NCBI RefSeq assembly: GCF_008086595.1
Contig: NZ_RXYA01000002.1
Span: 186,001 to 250,000, forward strand
DNA from: Acetobacterium paludosum
Lineage (GTDB): Bacteria; Bacillota; Clostridia; Eubacteriales; Eubacteriaceae
DNA length: 64,000 nt
Direction of reading: 5' to 3'
Part shown: positions 63,197-64,000 of the stretch, one piece after another
Numbering within the stretch: position 1 is the stretch's first letter
Layout of the letters: each line of letters starts with the position of its first letter
Notes under the pieces: generated by a model
Told to the model about the DNA's origin: nothing
What the model saw: the letters and a program-made list of their open reading frames with translations, nothing else
Database searches by the model: none
Translations under genes and position numbers: made by a program

Positions 63197-63874
63197 ATGA
63201 GTGTTAATAAAGCAAAAACAAACAAACAACTTATTTATGATACTGCCAAAAATCTTTTTTTTACAGAAGGCTACCAGGTTGGCTTTCGTCGCATCGCTCA
63301 AGAGATTGGTATCAGCCAAGGCCTGATTACCTATCATTTCAAGACTAAGCGCAATATTGCTATCGAAATTTATAAAGAAGACTATCAGATTTTATCAACC
63401 TACCTCAAATATATTGTTAATCCTGACGAAGATATTTTTTTATACATTGTCAGCTTTTATGATCTCAATTCGCGCATAGATATAGCCAATCCTGAAAAGC
63501 TCAGTTTTGTCAGGATGACGCAATCGGAAAATATTAGCTGCGAAGCTATTTATGCAAGTAGCTTTAAACAGATTTATCTTAAATTGATTATACATATGCA
63601 GCCAAACAACTACAATCAAGAAAAAAATCTTACTCTTTTTCTAGCAACTACCTATTCCACCTTCAGTGCTATTCTTCAAAAGCAAACTGAAGGTTTTGAT
63701 TTTAGTGCTGATGAGGCACTGATCCATTCAGTTGATTTAATGTACTATTGTCTGGGATATGATCGAAATCCAAAACGCACCGCTGACATTATTCAAAAGG
63801 CAAAAGAACGGGTGGATTCTTTGTTTGCCAAGTATCCCCACCTGTTGGATATTCACCAATATTTTATAAAATAA
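63197..63874 (+). CDS. TetR/AcrR-family transcriptional regulator
   Basis: 225 residues: the N-terminal helix-turn-helix is DTAKNLFFTEGYQVGFRRIA then QEIGISQGLITYHFKTKRNI, typical of TetR proteins. The C-terminal ligand domain is not recognisable. CGGAG before ATG 63197 sets the start; the longer frame to 63167 has no ribosome site. No target gene is visible within the window; it may control itself or genes beyond the right edge. Confidence 0.92.
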   Translation: MSVNKAKTNKQLIYDTAKNLFFTEGYQVGFRRIAQEIGISQGLITYHFKTKRNIAIEIYKEDYQILSTYLKYIVNPDEDIFLYIVSFYDLNSRIDIANPEKLSFVRMTQSENISCEAIYASSFKQIYLKLIIHMQPNNYNQEKNLTLFLATTYSTFSAILQKQTEGFDFSADEALIHSVDLMYYCLGYDRNPKRTADIIQKAKERVDSLFAKYPHLLDIHQYFIK

Positions 63875-64000
63875 AAGCAATACAATTATTATCTTATTTA
63901 AACTCCGAAAAACAAATTGCTCTAGAATTGATGGTTGTTTTCTAAACAGTCATCAATCCTCAGCACATTTTTTAAATCACCTTTTTTAAAACTTCATCGC
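63875..64000. other. right-edge non-coding stretch
   Basis: Only a short inverted repeat, ATTGATG and CATCAAT (about 63928-63958), is seen; no T run follows, so a terminator is doubtful. Confidence 0.3.

Noticed and set aside
1-64000. CRISPR array, tRNA or rRNA genes, prophage
   Set aside because: No regularly spaced repeats, no rRNA-like stretch, no tRNA-like cloverleaf noticed and no phage structural genes; tRNA absence was judged by eye only.

Overview
The window looks like chromosomal DNA of an anaerobic, AT-rich Firmicute of the class Clostridia, most like an Acetobacterium/Eubacteriaceae acetogen. This is inferred from the gene set (lysine 2,3-aminomutase with beta-lysine acetyltransferase, rubrerythrin behind a PerR-type box, an iron-type alcohol dehydrogenase, a TM1266-type regulator, many diguanylate cyclase and chemotaxis parts) and from strong AGGAGG-type ribosome sites. 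No rRNA, tRNA, CRISPR array, prophage or intact transposon was seen.

Layout. 1-3872 (minus): a two-component system driving a MacB/SalY-type ABC exporter whose permease leaves the window. 3979-4871: a small ABM-like protein and a ferredoxin. 5206-7727 (plus): a consensus promoter, a ~280-nt leader or RNA ending in a strong terminator, then kamA-ablB for N-epsilon-acetyl-beta-lysine. 7870-9785: a TM1266-type protein, then a CcdA/TlpA-type thiol-redox operon. 9973-15540: a cell-surface block (glf, flippase-like membrane protein, GT2 glycosyltransferase) bounded by decayed genes; an rsmH relic lies on one side, an ABC-ATPase relic and an intact rsmH-like gene on the other. 15651-17407: a MarR regulator and a Bcr/CflA drug exporter. 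17499-23941: an ABC-F protein, a membrane diguanylate cyclase, an iron alcohol dehydrogenase and a small unknown.

24236-30636 (mostly minus): two ABC-2 transporters with one response regulator and one kinase; a 34-bp element, 30/34 identical, precedes both ATPase genes and is the probable regulator site. 30756-34181: an EamA exporter with an AraC regulator, and a secreted beta-helix lipoprotein. 34276-37507: a MarR regulator with two non-arsenical ArsA/Get3-like ATPases separated by a 73-residue protein; this and the HPrK-like/HAD pair at 38429-40873 are the least explained systems here. Rubrerythrin lies between them. 41162-43661: lemA and a DUF2207 membrane protein. 43851-47520: an inactive-looking peptidase relative, an IS3-family relic, a secreted peptide ending GGGSW, a lone CheW and a GGDEF fragment. 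47550-50062: a cadCA-type metal efflux operon.

50321-62715 (minus): a methyltransferase, then a chemotaxis-like operon cheA-cheW-mcp-cheR-hybrid kinase-receiver, preceded by a separately terminated second chemoreceptor. No cheB or cheD is present. A TetR regulator ends the window.

Gene starts were chosen from ribosome binding sites, so several proteins are shorter than their longest open frames. All family assignments come from reading motifs by eye; no database search was run.
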